Shown here: piece after piece, positions 42,059 through 51,946 of the stretch
How positions within the stretch are numbered: position 1 is the stretch's first letter
Layout: each line of letters opens with the position of its first letter
DNA from: Paucibacter sp. TC2R-5
GTDB taxonomy: Bacteria > Pseudomonadota > Gammaproteobacteria > Burkholderiales > Burkholderiaceae_C
Assembly: GCF_025717605.1 (NCBI RefSeq)
Contig: NZ_JAJIRQ010000002.1
Location: 515,884-579,883, forward strand
DNA length: 64,000 bases
Direction: 5' to 3'
The notes under the pieces: generated by a model
The model's database searches: none
Told to the model about the DNA's origin: nothing
Seen by the model: the letters and a program-made list of their open reading frames with translations, nothing else
Made by a program: the position numbers and the translations under genes

Positions 42059-43069
42059 ATGCAGACAAGCTTGCCCCCGAACGGGCAGATGCCTCGCCTG
42101 CCTGACAATCGCGGGGCGACTTCAGCCCTCAACAAGCCCATGCTCAACTCATCCAGCCCAACGATCAACGCGCCCTCGCAGGCCGGACTGGCACTCGCGG
42201 CCGCCTGTTCGGCAGGCTTTCTTTGGGGCACCGGCGCCTTGGTCGTCAATGTCTTGATCGTCAAATACGGTTTCAAGCCGGAGAACATCTCGTTCTGGCG
42301 TTTTGCGCTTGGCGCAGCCGTGCTGCTGGCGGTTTTCGGTAGCCGCATCGACGGAGCCAAGCTGCGGCCGCTTCTGCCCACCGCGCTGGTCGCCGGCACC
42401 GCGATGGCCGGCTATGTCTTGTGCTGGTTTCTCGGCATAGAGCGCATCGGGGCTTCAATTCCGACCTTGATCGCGCTGTGCCTGCCGCCGGTGCTGGTCA
42501 CCATCGTGGCGCTTGTGCGGGGCCAGGAGCGCTTGGATGCGCCGTTGCTACTGGTGCTGTCGGCGGCGCTGATCGGCACCGTCTTGATCGTCGCCAGACA
42601 TGAGAGCGGGCCGGCGGGCGGGGATCAGCGCGATCTCGTCATCGGCATTGCTTACGCGATCGCCTCGGCCTTGCTCTATGCCGGCTTCACCCTCATCAGC
42701 GGGCGGCTGTCCGCCGAACTTGGCGCCGGCCAGGCGGCCACCTGTCTGACGCTGGTGGCCGCCCTGGTGATGGGCCTGTCGACGCTGTACCGGCCGCTGC
42801 ACTGGCCGACCGGCGTACCGCCGCAGGCCTGGTTCCTCTACCTTGGCTTGGTGACCGCCGCACTGGCCCTGTTGGCCTTCAGCTGGGGCGCGGCACGGCT
42901 GAGCCCTATGGCCCTGACCGTCGCCACCTTGATCGAGCCGCTGAGCGCCGTACTCTTGGCCGCGCTATTGCTTGGCGAGCAGCTGGGCGCCTGGCAATGG
43001 TTTGGTGGGGCCTTGCTCTTGCTCAGTATCTGGGGCTTGGGCAGGCGGGCTGCGGCGCCGGTCAAGTAA
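42059..43069 (+). CDS. EamA/DMT-family transporter
   Basis: 336 residues with ten predicted membrane helices in two EamA repeats, the second ending in LLGEQLGAWQWFGGALLLLSIWGLG, a typical DMT motif. Members export amino acids, metabolites or drugs; no substrate can be named. The ATG at 42059 gives a 40-residue hydrophilic lead; a Met at 42140 is an alternative start. Confidence 0.88.
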   Translation: MQTSLPPNGQMPRLPDNRGATSALNKPMLNSSSPTINAPSQAGLALAAACSAGFLWGTGALVVNVLIVKYGFKPENISFWRFALGAAVLLAVFGSRIDGAKLRPLLPTALVAGTAMAGYVLCWFLGIERIGASIPTLIALCLPPVLVTIVALVRGQERLDAPLLLVLSAALIGTVLIVARHESGPAGGDQRDLVIGIAYAIASALLYAGFTLISGRLSAELGAGQAATCLTLVAALVMGLSTLYRPLHWPTGVPPQAWFLYLGLVTAALALLAFSWGAARLSPMALTVATLIEPLSAVLLAALLLGEQLGAWQWFGGALLLLSIWGLGRRAAAPVK

Positions 43070-43275
43070 GGCAACGCCGACATGCCTGAAAAGGCAAAAC
43101 GCGCCGACGACGTCCAAACCCAATTGTGGTCCAGCTCCCATCCTCTTCATGCCGTTCAGCCAGGCTCAAATTTCTTGCTTTCTTTGGCTTGGATGGAGGG
43201 GATGAACGGGATATGGAGGGGTTAAACAACCCCGATTGATCTGAAGGTCAGCGTGAGTTTGACAGGGCACTGCGT

Positions 43276-43728
43276 TCAGGCTTTTACCGCTTCATTGGGC
43301 CAGCGGTAGCCCAGCACGCATTCAACCGGATATGAGTTTTCACACACGCTATCGAGTTGGTTGCCGCCGTATAAGTAGACCCGGTCGTCTACGGTCTGCA
43401 GGTAGAAACCTACATGCCCCTTCCAGCTTTCCGGCGACTCTCGCCAGAGCACGGCAATACAGCCCGGCCTGGGTTCGCTCAAGGGCTCGCCCCAGGCCAG
43501 CCAGGAGCGCGCCAAGGCCTGGCCGGTGCCCGCGATCCCAACTTGAGCGAAGACCCAATTGGCGAAGGACGAGCACCACGAGGCCTTGTCGTCATACCAA
43601 GGCGTCGTCGTGCAGCGGTGGTAGAGCCCAACGCGTGGGTGGCTCATTCCCGGCGCCAGCGTCCTGACGCCGGCCTCTGCCCTTGCGATGGGCAGCCAAG
43701 GCGGAGTTGGCATATTGAGTTGAGCCAT
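43276..43728 (-). CDS. TIGR02594-like NlpC/P60-type peptidoglycan protein
   Basis: 150 residues. KASWCSSFANWVF carries the catalytic Cys of a CHAP/NlpC-like fold (TIGR02594 group) and GHVGFYLQTVDDRVYLYGGNQ the following His. No signal peptide is seen. Such proteins are often in phage or toxin-delivery contexts; here it is alone, with no holin or spanin nearby. Confidence 0.72.
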   Translation of the reverse strand: MAQLNMPTPPWLPIARAEAGVRTLAPGMSHPRVGLYHRCTTTPWYDDKASWCSSFANWVFAQVGIAGTGQALARSWLAWGEPLSEPRPGCIAVLWRESPESWKGHVGFYLQTVDDRVYLYGGNQLDSVCENSYPVECVLGYRWPNEAVKA

Positions 43729-43749
43729 TGGACAGGCAGCGCAGCGGGC

Positions 43750-45168
43750 TTACTTGCTGCTCTTGAACTCCCCAAACCCCTTCAGTTGCTCAGCCACCGC
43801 CTTGTCACCCACGACAACCAGCGACTGCGTCTCGGGCGAGAAGTACTTTTTGCCAATCTCACGTACCTGCTCGGCGCTAACTTTTTGAATCAGCGGCACA
43901 AACTGGCCCAGGAATTCGGCCGGCAGGCCGACCAGCCAGTTGTTGGCCAGCGTCTGCGCCACTGCGCCCTGCAGCTGCGTGGTCAGCAGATAGCTGCCGG
44001 CCACATAGCGCTTGTTCATCGCCAGCTCCTCGGCCGGCACCAACTCGACGCCGATGCGGCGGTACTCATTGACGAACTCCTGCAGCGAGGCGCCGGTCAC
44101 CTCGTTGCGCACATCGGCGCCGCCTGAAATGGCACCGCCAACGCGGTAGGAGCGCGCCCCGGCGTTGGCGCCATAGGTATAGCCCTTTTCTTCGCGCAGA
44201 TTCTGGTTGATGCGGCTGGAAAAGCCGCTGCCCAGGATGGTGCTGGTCAGACGCAGCGGCACTTGGTCGGCACCATTCGCCGGCGCACCGGGACGGCCCA
44301 GGCGCACGGTGGACTGCACGCTGTCAGGGCGCTCCAACAAGATGTGCTGCGGCTTGGCGCTCAGCGGTGCGGCGGCGATCTCGGCCGGCGCCGGGCCTTG
44401 TGCCTTCCAGTCCCCAAAAGCGGCCTGTGCCAGCTTCATGGCCTCGGCTGCCGTGATGCGGCCGGTGATGACCAGCAGCGCGCGGTCCGGGCGGAAGCGT
44501 TTCGCATGCTCCGCGCGCAAGACTTCTGCCGTGGTGGCTTCAATCGACTCGGCCGTCTCCTGGCTGCGGCCATAGGGGTGCTCGCCATAGATCGCTTGGT
44601 TCAGCGCCTTGCTGGCTCTAAAACCCGGCTGCGCGCTGGCGACCTTGAGCGCTTGCAGCGCGTTGGCCTTGGCCAGCGCCACCTCGCCCTCAGGGAAAGA
44701 CGGGCTGCGGGTCACTTCGGCCAGCAGCTTCATCATGCCTTCGGCGTGTGAGGTGAGCGCGTAGGCGGTCAGCGTGATGCCGTCGTTAGCAGGCGCCGCT
44801 GCCACCCCGCCACCCATGCCTTGGGCGGCCTCGGCGATGGCGCGTGAGTCGCGCTGGGCCGTGCCTTCGTTCAGCAGGCCAGCCAGCAGCTTGGCCTGGC
44901 CGGGCGTGGCGGCCGCGTCCGCGCCGAAGCCGGCACCGCGCAGGGCCAACACATAGTCCACGCGGGGCAGACCCTGGCGCGGCAAGACCCAGACCTCGAG
45001 TCCATTGGCCAGCGTCTTCTTGCTGATCTGCGGCACCTGGATCGCTTTGTCCTGGCCGTACTTGGGCAGCTCGGCCGGCATCTTGATGGCCTCGGCAGCG
45101 ACTGCGATCAAAGGCGTGGCCAGCATGGCAGCCAACACGATCTTGTTCAAAAGAAATTGGTTTTTCAT
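43750..45168 (-). CDS. M16 peptidase family protein, likely non-catalytic partner
   Basis: 472 residues with a signal peptide (ending AVAAE near 24). It has the M16 fold, but the HxxEH zinc motif is replaced by PGQAKLLAGLLNEGT. Such inactive subunits pair with an active M16 partner; the active one is encoded just upstream (21 bases). Together they form a periplasmic heterodimer that degrades peptides. The start is at 45168 (MKNQFLLNK). Confidence 0.88.
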   Translation of the reverse strand: MKNQFLLNKIVLAAMLATPLIAVAAEAIKMPAELPKYGQDKAIQVPQISKKTLANGLEVWVLPRQGLPRVDYVLALRGAGFGADAAATPGQAKLLAGLLNEGTAQRDSRAIAEAAQGMGGGVAAAPANDGITLTAYALTSHAEGMMKLLAEVTRSPSFPEGEVALAKANALQALKVASAQPGFRASKALNQAIYGEHPYGRSQETAESIEATTAEVLRAEHAKRFRPDRALLVITGRITAAEAMKLAQAAFGDWKAQGPAPAEIAAAPLSAKPQHILLERPDSVQSTVRLGRPGAPANGADQVPLRLTSTILGSGFSSRINQNLREEKGYTYGANAGARSYRVGGAISGGADVRNEVTGASLQEFVNEYRRIGVELVPAEELAMNKRYVAGSYLLTTQLQGAVAQTLANNWLVGLPAEFLGQFVPLIQKVSAEQVREIGKKYFSPETQSLVVVGDKAVAEQLKGFGEFKSSK

Positions 45169-45188
45169 GATGTTTGTCTCCCTCTTGT

Positions 45189-46583
45189 TCAAGGCTTGGC
45201 GGCAGTGGCTGCTGAAGCTGCCTCGGCAGGTGGCGCCAACATCGCCACCGGCTTGCGGTCAATCACCGAGCGGTTGGCCACGGTCAGATAGGTCTTGGCC
45301 ACGCGCTGCACATCGGCCGAAGTGACGGCCTCAATCCAGCCCGGAATCTGGTTGACGACATTGGCGTCGCCCCACAGCGTTTGCAGCTTGGCCAAGGTGT
45401 CGGCGCGACTCAAAAAGCTTTCCAGGCCGTTGTACCAATCGGCCAGCAAACGGGTCTTGATCCGCTTCAGCGTCGCGTCATCAACGCCGTTTTTGACGAC
45501 CTTGGCGATTTCTTCGTCCATCGCGGCCAGCAAGACATCGGCCGTGGTGGTCGGCTTGTAGAGCGCAAACACGGTGAAGATGGTCGGGCCGTCGTATTCC
45601 CACACGCTGGTCAGGCCGTAGAGCGACTCGACATTCAAGGCCAACTCACGCCCTTTGACCAAGCCTTGGTAGAAGCGCGAAGCGTCGCCGCCGGCCAACA
45701 GCTCGCCCAGTACCGCAAAGGCGGGCTGGTCGCGGCTAGCCCGCGCGGGCATCTTCCAGGCCGCTGCAATCGCCGGCACTTGCGCCAGCTTGTCGCTTTG
45801 CTGCAGGCGCTTTTCGGCGGTGTTCAGGCCTTCGCTGAAGTCGCTCGGCGCCGGTGTGGGGCGCTTTGGAATCGCGCCGAAATACTGCTGGGCCAGCGCA
45901 AAACCCTTGGCCGGCGTGATGTCGCCCGAGATCGCCAGCACCGCGTTGTTCGGTCCGTAATAGTCGCGGTGGAAGGCGCGAACATCATCGAGGCTGGCGT
46001 TTTCCAGGTCCTTGAAGCTGCCGTAGCCGTCGTGATTGTTCTCCCATTTCTCGAAGGCCAGGCCACCGATGTCGATCCACATAAAACCGCCATAGGGCTG
46101 GTTCTGCACATTGACGCGGATCTCTTCCTTCACCACATCTTGCTGGTTCTTCAGCGTCGCGGCATTGAAGTCCAGTGTCTTCATGCGGTCGGCTTCCAGC
46201 CACAGGATGGACTCCAGCGCCGAGGCCGGCGCGGTCTCGATGTAGTTGGTGAAGTCGGCGCGGGTCGAGCCATTGTTATTGCCGCCGCCGCCGGTGATGA
46301 CCTTGTCGAACACGCCCTTGGGTGCGGTCGGCGTGCCCTGGAACATCAGGTGTTCGAACAAATGGGCGAAGCCGGTGCGGTCCTTGGGCTCCAGCCGCAT
46401 GCCGACCTTGTAGACCACGCTGACGCCGACGGTCGGCGAGCTGTGGTCGGGCGAGACCAGCACGGTCAGGCCGTTAGGCAGCTGCTTGCTGTGCACCGGC
46501 ACCTGCCAGCTGTCGGCGGCTTGCGCTGAGAAAGACAGCGCAAGGCCGGCGAACAAGAGGCTGAATGAATGCTTTTTATACAT
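45189..46583 (-). CDS. M16 zinc peptidase (catalytic)
   Basis: 464 residues with a signal peptide ending SAQA. The inverted zinc motif HLFEH (HxxEH) is present near residue 65, with the expected downstream Glu. M16 enzymes cut small peptides in the periplasm. The start at 46583 (MYKKHSF) sits 30 bases from the upstream S9 peptidase stop. The next gene downstream is the inactive-type partner. Confidence 0.92.
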   Translation of the reverse strand: MYKKHSFSLLFAGLALSFSAQAADSWQVPVHSKQLPNGLTVLVSPDHSSPTVGVSVVYKVGMRLEPKDRTGFAHLFEHLMFQGTPTAPKGVFDKVITGGGGNNNGSTRADFTNYIETAPASALESILWLEADRMKTLDFNAATLKNQQDVVKEEIRVNVQNQPYGGFMWIDIGGLAFEKWENNHDGYGSFKDLENASLDDVRAFHRDYYGPNNAVLAISGDITPAKGFALAQQYFGAIPKRPTPAPSDFSEGLNTAEKRLQQSDKLAQVPAIAAAWKMPARASRDQPAFAVLGELLAGGDASRFYQGLVKGRELALNVESLYGLTSVWEYDGPTIFTVFALYKPTTTADVLLAAMDEEIAKVVKNGVDDATLKRIKTRLLADWYNGLESFLSRADTLAKLQTLWGDANVVNQIPGWIEAVTSADVQRVAKTYLTVANRSVIDRKPVAMLAPPAEAASAATAAKP

Positions 46584-46613
46584 GGGCTTTTCTCTCAGGG
46601 TTGGCCTTGGCAA

Positions 46614-48776
46614 TCAAGGTTGCGTGACGGGCATTTTGAAGGTGTTGGCGATAAAGGACAGCATATCCGCGCGTTCCTCGATGATCTTGGAGGTCGGCTT
46701 GCCAGCGCCGTGGCCGGCCTGCGTCTCGATGCGGATCAGCTTAGGCGCAGCACCGGTGTCCGCCGCCTGCAGCGCCGCTGCGTATTTGAAACTGTGAGCC
46801 GGCACGACGCGGTCGTCATGGTCGCCGGTGGTCACCAGCACGGCCGGGTACTTGACATCCGCGCCGGACTTGATGGTGTGCAGCGGCGAATAGGCCAGCA
46901 GCGCCTTGAACTCATCGGCCTTGTCGCTGGAACCATAGTCCGGCTCCCAAGCCCAGCCGATGGTGAACTTCTGGTAGCGCAACATGTCCATCACGCCGAC
47001 CTGTGGCACGGCCGCGCCGAACAGATCGGGCCGCTGGTTGACCACCGCGCCTACAAGCAAGCCGCCGTTGGAGCCGCCGTTGATCGCCAGTTTGCTGGGG
47101 TTGGTGTACTTGTTGGCAACAAGCCATTCGCCGGCGGCGATGAAGTCGTCGAACACGTTTTGCTTCTTCAGCTTGGTGCCGGCCTCATGCCAGGCCGAGC
47201 CGTACTCGCCGCCGCCGCGGATGGCGGCCAGCACATAGACGCCGCCCATCTTCATCCAGGTCGCGGCCGTAATGCCGTAACTCGGCGTCATCGGCACATT
47301 GAAGCCGCCGTAGCCGTAGAGCAGGGTCGGGTTGTTGCCGTCCAGCACCAGGCCCTTTTTGTGGGCAATGAAGATGGGTACCTTGCTGCCGTCCTTGCTG
47401 GTGACAAAGGCGCGCTGCGTCTCGAACTGCTCTGCTTCAAAGGCTGTCTGCGGGCGCTTGAACAGCGTCGCCTTGTTGGCCGCCACGTCAAAGCGATAGG
47501 TCTCGGTCGGCGTCGTCAGGCTGGTGTAGCTGAAGAAGGTTTCCTTGTCCGACGTGCGGCCGGCAAAGCCGCTCGCGGTGCCAACGCCGGGCAGCTTGAC
47601 CTCACCTTGGAGCTTGCCCTTCATGTCATGGATGCGCACCACGGTCGATGCGTCGCGCAGATAACTCAGGAGCAGGCGGCCGCACACCGCCGAGGCGCCC
47701 GTCATCGCGTCCGCGCCCTCGGCCACCAGGGTCTTCCACGGCTGCTTGCGCGAGGCCTGCAAGTCAATGGCGACCAGGCGTCCACGCGGTGCGTCCTTGT
47801 CGGTCTTGACGATCAAGGTGTTGCCGTTCAAGGCCACCGGCACATATTGGGCGTCAAAAGCCAGGCTGATCGCCTTGGGCTCGCCGCCCGCAAAACTGCC
47901 CTTGACCAGGGGCAGCAGCATCAGGCCGTTCTTCTCGCCGCCCTTCCAGACCGTGATGAAGACGGCCTTGCCGTCGTCCGAGACCTCGGCGCCGAAGCCC
48001 CATTCCTTCTCGTTCGGATTGCTGGCGACCAGCTGATCCTCCGATTGCGGCGTGCCGAGGCGGTGGTAATAGAGCTTCTGGAAATAGTTGGCGCCGGTCA
48101 GCGCCGCGCCCTCGGCCGGCTCGTCATAGCGCGAGTAGAAAAAGCCCTTGCCGTCCGGCGTCCAAGCCGCACCCGAGAACTTTACCCAGTCCAGCTTGTC
48201 GGCCAGGTCGCGCCCGGTCGTCAGGTCGCGCACCTTCCAGGTCTGCCAATCGGAGCCGGCCGCGGCGACGCCGTAGGCCAGCAACTTGCCGTCGCGCGAG
48301 GCCGCATAACCGCCCAAAGCAGCGGTGCCGTCCTTGCTCAGCGTGTTGGGGTCTAGCGCGATCGTTGGCTCATCGGTCGGCGACTTGGCGGTGTAGAGCA
48401 CCGCCTGCTGCTGCAGGCCGTTGTTGCGGGTCCAGAAATAGCGGCCGCCCTCCTTGAAGGGGATGCCGAATTTTTCAAAGTTGTAGAGATCGGTATAGAG
48501 CTTGCGCACCGGCAGGCGCTGCGGCATCGCGGCCAGATAGGCGTCGGTGACCAGGTTTTGCGACTTGACCCAGGCCTTGGTTTGCTCGCTGTTGTCGTCT
48601 TCCAGCCAGCGGTAGGGGTCGGCGACCGGGGTGCCGTGATAGGGGTCGGTTTGCTCGACCTTGGTGGTGACGGGGTAGGTCGGGGCGCTTTGGGCCTGTG
48701 CCTGGTTCAGCGCCAAAAATGTCAAAACGGCTAGCGTCAAGGCCTTGTGGGCCACTGTCTTCTTCATCATCGTCAT
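46614..48776 (-). CDS. Prolyl oligopeptidase (S9 family)
   Basis: 720 residues. A signal peptide (to about 28, ending AQA) is followed by the beta-propeller domain starting DPYHGTPVADPYRWLED and the alpha/beta hydrolase domain with nucleophile GGSNGG (Ser about 568) and the Asp/His pair in DHDDRVVPAHSFK. It cleaves short peptides after proline and works in the periplasm. It heads a same-strand run of three peptidase genes. Confidence 0.94.
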   Translation of the reverse strand: MTMMKKTVAHKALTLAVLTFLALNQAQAQSAPTYPVTTKVEQTDPYHGTPVADPYRWLEDDNSEQTKAWVKSQNLVTDAYLAAMPQRLPVRKLYTDLYNFEKFGIPFKEGGRYFWTRNNGLQQQAVLYTAKSPTDEPTIALDPNTLSKDGTAALGGYAASRDGKLLAYGVAAAGSDWQTWKVRDLTTGRDLADKLDWVKFSGAAWTPDGKGFFYSRYDEPAEGAALTGANYFQKLYYHRLGTPQSEDQLVASNPNEKEWGFGAEVSDDGKAVFITVWKGGEKNGLMLLPLVKGSFAGGEPKAISLAFDAQYVPVALNGNTLIVKTDKDAPRGRLVAIDLQASRKQPWKTLVAEGADAMTGASAVCGRLLLSYLRDASTVVRIHDMKGKLQGEVKLPGVGTASGFAGRTSDKETFFSYTSLTTPTETYRFDVAANKATLFKRPQTAFEAEQFETQRAFVTSKDGSKVPIFIAHKKGLVLDGNNPTLLYGYGGFNVPMTPSYGITAATWMKMGGVYVLAAIRGGGEYGSAWHEAGTKLKKQNVFDDFIAAGEWLVANKYTNPSKLAINGGSNGGLLVGAVVNQRPDLFGAAVPQVGVMDMLRYQKFTIGWAWEPDYGSSDKADEFKALLAYSPLHTIKSGADVKYPAVLVTTGDHDDRVVPAHSFKYAAALQAADTGAAPKLIRIETQAGHGAGKPTSKIIEERADMLSFIANTFKMPVTQP

Positions 48777-48825
48777 CGTCCTCGTGGGTAGTTCTAACTA
48801 ACTATCTGTCTGTCTTGTTGATTGT

Positions 48826-49545
48826 CTAAGCCGTGGCGCTGACCGGCTTTTGCGCCAGCATGCACCACAAAAAGGATTGGCCAAACAAGCCGCTGTCGCG
48901 GGCGTGAGTCCGCATCTGGCGCAAGCTGTGAATTCTGAAGGATGGGCCCCAGAGATCTCGCAGCGCGGCCTCGGTGTATCCAAGCCCGCCACCCAAGGTT
49001 TTGCCTTCCAGCACCTGCTGGTCGGACAAGCCGCTGCCGCCTTCTGGACTGAAGCACACCAGGCCAAAGTGGCCGCCCGGCTTCAAGGCCGCCCAGACCA
49101 ACTGGACATAGGCTTCTCGTTGCTGTGGTGCGAGGTGATGAAAGCAACCAGAGTCGTAAACGAGCTCATAAGTTGCGGGCGCAATGTTCAGGTCAAACAC
49201 CGAGCTGTGGCGCAGGTCCAAGCTGACGCCTGCCTCGCTGGCTCGCTGCGTCGCCCATGTGATGGCTGCTTGGGAATAGTCGACGCCAAGGACTTCAAAG
49301 CCGACCCTGGCCAACAAGACCGCGTTGCGTCCGTTGCCGCAGCCGATATCCAGCGCCGCGCCGCGCTTGAGCGCTGAGTCACTGTTGACCCATTCGGCCA
49401 AGTTCTCGTCCGGCGCTGTGCCGAAGAAGGGAGGCGTCTTCTTTGAGCGGTCCGCATAGAAGTCGTCCCACCAGTCGCCTTTGCGGTCTGACTGGTGCGG
49501 GTCGTTTGGGCTGCACTCTTGGCCTGGGGAGGGCGTGTTAGACAT
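48826..49545 (-). CDS. Class I SAM-dependent methyltransferase
   Basis: 239 residues. LDIGCGNGRNAVLLARVGFEVLGVDYSQAAI is the SAM-binding motif I/II, followed by VYDSGCFHHLAPQQREAY. These resemble small-molecule methyltransferases (tellurite/thiol type). The start at 49545 overlaps the upstream GFA stop by eight bases, so the two are coupled. Confidence 0.85.
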   Translation of the reverse strand: MSNTPSPGQECSPNDPHQSDRKGDWWDDFYADRSKKTPPFFGTAPDENLAEWVNSDSALKRGAALDIGCGNGRNAVLLARVGFEVLGVDYSQAAITWATQRASEAGVSLDLRHSSVFDLNIAPATYELVYDSGCFHHLAPQQREAYVQLVWAALKPGGHFGLVCFSPEGGSGLSDQQVLEGKTLGGGLGYTEAALRDLWGPSFRIHSLRQMRTHARDSGLFGQSFLWCMLAQKPVSATA

Positions 49546-49972
49546 CGATGCGCTCGAAGCCGGACGCTCCGCCAAACTTTGGCAAGTCGTCGTGACAAAA
49601 AGACCAATCGGCTTTGTCGCTGAAGAAGTAGTGGCCGCTCGGCTTGGAGGTCAGCGGCGTGGAGAGAATGCCGGCCGGTACGCCCAGAATGCCGGGAAGT
49701 CGCTTGTCCTCGGTGAACACATGGGTGCCGCACTGCTTGCAAAAATGACGCAGGCCATTTTCGCTGGCTGCGAATTGCTGCAAATTCGTCGCACCGGAGA
49801 TAACCGTTGCTTCGCGCGGCAGGCTCAACCAAGTCGTGAACGCCGCGCCGCTGAGCCGCCGGCATTGCTGGCAATGGCAGTGGATGACGCTTTTTGGCTT
49901 TGCCTCGCAATGCAGACCGACAGCGCCGCAATAGCAGCTTGCGAGCAAGTCTGAGGTTTCGGTGGCGGTCAT
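49538..49972 (-). CDS. GFA family zinc protein
   Basis: 144 residues. The zinc ligands CYCGAV, CHCQQCRR and FCKQCGTHVF match the glutathione-dependent formaldehyde-activating (GFA/CENP-V) fold. Members bind zinc and may act on S-linked adducts; function is unproven. The start at 49972 (MTATETSD) is where homologues begin; the frame is open further upstream. Cotranscribed with the methyltransferase. Confidence 0.88.
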   Translation of the reverse strand: MTATETSDLLASCYCGAVGLHCEAKPKSVIHCHCQQCRRLSGAAFTTWLSLPREATVISGATNLQQFAASENGLRHFCKQCGTHVFTEDKRLPGILGVPAGILSTPLTSKPSGHYFFSDKADWSFCHDDLPKFGGASGFERIDV

Positions 49973-50261
49973 GTGGGCGAGAAATTGAGTGGCTATGGCT
50001 GAAAAGCGCGCTGTGCTCGGGCTGCCGCATTCTGGCAAGCAAGAGCTCATATGACGAAAGGCACGGGTCGCTATTTGCCCCAAAACAGTGCCGATTGCGG
50101 GTTTCCTCGGGGTCTTTGTGTTGTGCAAGGTAAAGATGGGCAAGTTCAAGAGGTGTCAGGTCGAAAACAAGTTCAGAAGCTGGCTTCGATTCGATTCAGC
50201 ACGAAAGAGTCGACAGACAGGCCACCAACTCCTTGACGTTCGATAGCAAAGGACCACCGTC

Positions 50262-50939
50262 ATGAATGCAAGCATTAGCTCGATTGCCGTTTCCGCCAAT
50301 GCCCGCGCTGCAGCGCCGCCGCGCCTTCCTCCCAAGGCCGAGGACGTGTTCAAACAAATTGACAGCGAAGGCAAGGGTTCCGTGACTGCGTCAGACGCGG
50401 CCGCCTACTTGGTGAAGATCTCGCCCGAAGGCGCGCGCAAGGCGGACGCTGCAGACTCTTCTTCTACTTCACAGCTCCAGCAAGATATCGAGCGGGCGCT
50501 CAGCAAGGCCGATGCGGACGGCAATGGCCAACTGAACCAGGCCGAGTTCAAGCAAGCGCTGGCGCAAGGGCCGGCAGGCAGTCGGCGTGCTGGTGCTGAT
50601 GCAGACGGCGACGGCGACAAAGGCGCCGGCGCTGCAGCGGGCCGCAGCCAGGGCGCCGGCCGACACCATGGGCCGCCGCCGGGCGGGGCTGGTGGCGCTG
50701 GAGCAGGGGCGAAGGCAGGCGGCGCGAGCAGTGCTTCGACCAACTACGAAAAAGAAGATGCGAACCGGGACGGCAAGGTCACCGAGCCCGAGCGGCAAGC
50801 CTATGCGGTTCAGCATCCGAAGCAAGCTGCTGCTGAGGCTGCACAGAGTGTGAAGACCGCGACGGCCGCGTCCGCTGTTCGGGCTGCGAGCGATCTGGCA
50901 CTGCAGCGGTATCAAGAAGTGGCTAGCAGTGTTGAGTGA
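50262..50939 (+). CDS. EF-hand domain protein
   Basis: 225 residues with two calcium loops: DADGNGQLNQAEF (about 85-97) and DANRDGKVTEPE (about 165-176), plus an N-terminal helix pair (FKQIDSEGKGSVTASDAA). A Gly/Ala-rich low-complexity linker lies between. No signal peptide. Such proteins of Burkholderiales are likely calcium-binding scaffolds or sensors. AAAGGA precedes the ATG. Confidence 0.85.
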   Translation: MNASISSIAVSANARAAAPPRLPPKAEDVFKQIDSEGKGSVTASDAAAYLVKISPEGARKADAADSSSTSQLQQDIERALSKADADGNGQLNQAEFKQALAQGPAGSRRAGADADGDGDKGAGAAAGRSQGAGRHHGPPPGGAGGAGAGAKAGGASSASTNYEKEDANRDGKVTEPERQAYAVQHPKQAAAEAAQSVKTATAASAVRAASDLALQRYQEVASSVE

Positions 50940-50977
50940 AGAAAAAGGGCTACTTCTCTGGCAAGTACGCAACCGCC

Positions 50978-51805
50978 TTACCGGGCACTGTCTCGCGGCG
51001 TGTCCAGCAGTCCGTACTGGGCGGAAATCCTTTTGATCGCCCCGCTCTTGGCCATGGTCTTGAACTCAAGGTTGAAGGCATCGACCACGGCATCGTCAAG
51101 GGCGCTGCGCGAGAAGGCCACGCCCAAGTGGTTAATGTCGGCCACCAGGATGGGCTCCAACGCTACCCCCTGGCTGCGCGCCTCAAAGACAAAGGAAGGG
51201 CCGACGCCAAAGATGGCACCGTCGGCGCCGAAACGGTCAAGCTTCAAAAGCTTGACCAAGGTTTCGACATTCGCCTCTTCGCTGATTTTCAGTTGTTCGA
51301 TGCGCGCCTGACGCTCACGCAGCTTTTTTGCGCTGGTCGATCCCCGGACCACGCCAATCATCACGCCGTTCAACTCGGCCTCGCTGCGTAAAGCTTTGTT
51401 CTTGCCGGCAACGCGCAGATACACCACATTGGCGGGGAAGATCGGGGCAGGGTTGAACAGGAAGTCCGCCCTGTCCTTGTTGAACGAGAGGCCAACCACA
51501 CCATCGAAAATGCCCGCCTTGACTTCGGCCCAAGCGCGCGCCATTGGACGCACTTCATAGGCACATGTATGGCCTAACCGGGCACAGGCGAGATCCATCG
51601 CCTGCACAAACGCCCCGGTGGGCCGTCCGTCGGCAAGCCAGAAATACGGCGGCTGGTCGGGACCGACGAACTTCAATTCGCGCGCGAACGCACCTGCCGG
51701 CAGCAACAACACAAACCAGCACACCAAGTGCCATAAAGTCTTGCGGTTAGAGTGGTACGGGGCGAGTGTGGGTTTCCTCTTCGAGGGATCAGGAACTGGG
51801 GACAT
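50978..51805 (-). CDS. Periplasmic binding protein (SBP_bac_3-like)
   Basis: 275 residues. A cleavable signal (to about 42, ending AFA) leads to ELKFVGPDQPPYFWLADGRPTGAFVQAMDLACARLG, the typical start of solute-binding domains of amino-acid or polar substrate transporters. GVVGLSFNKDRADFLFNPAP and DINHLGVAFSRSALDDAV follow. No ABC permease is adjacent, so it may be an orphan sensor or transport protein. A long N-terminus precedes the signal. Confidence 0.82.
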   Translation of the reverse strand: MSPVPDPSKRKPTLAPYHSNRKTLWHLVCWFVLLLPAGAFARELKFVGPDQPPYFWLADGRPTGAFVQAMDLACARLGHTCAYEVRPMARAWAEVKAGIFDGVVGLSFNKDRADFLFNPAPIFPANVVYLRVAGKNKALRSEAELNGVMIGVVRGSTSAKKLRERQARIEQLKISEEANVETLVKLLKLDRFGADGAIFGVGPSFVFEARSQGVALEPILVADINHLGVAFSRSALDDAVVDAFNLEFKTMAKSGAIKRISAQYGLLDTPRDSAR

Positions 51806-51946
51806 TGTGGCAATTTGGCGAGGCGTAATTCAGAATAGTGCGCCGGTGCCCCCGAGGAAAGCACGCTGTTTCGATTTTCCAATCTGGGTAAGGATAACTT
51901 CCCAAACTGCGTCAAGTGCTCCATCCATAGCCGCCTGCAGGGGCCG

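Noticed and set aside
43218-43233. GGGGTT/AACCCC hairpin as a terminator
   Set aside because: Six-base stem without a T-run on either strand.
43276-43728. Prophage remnant around the NlpC/P60-like gene
   Set aside because: No other phage gene nearby; neighbours are a transporter and peptidases.
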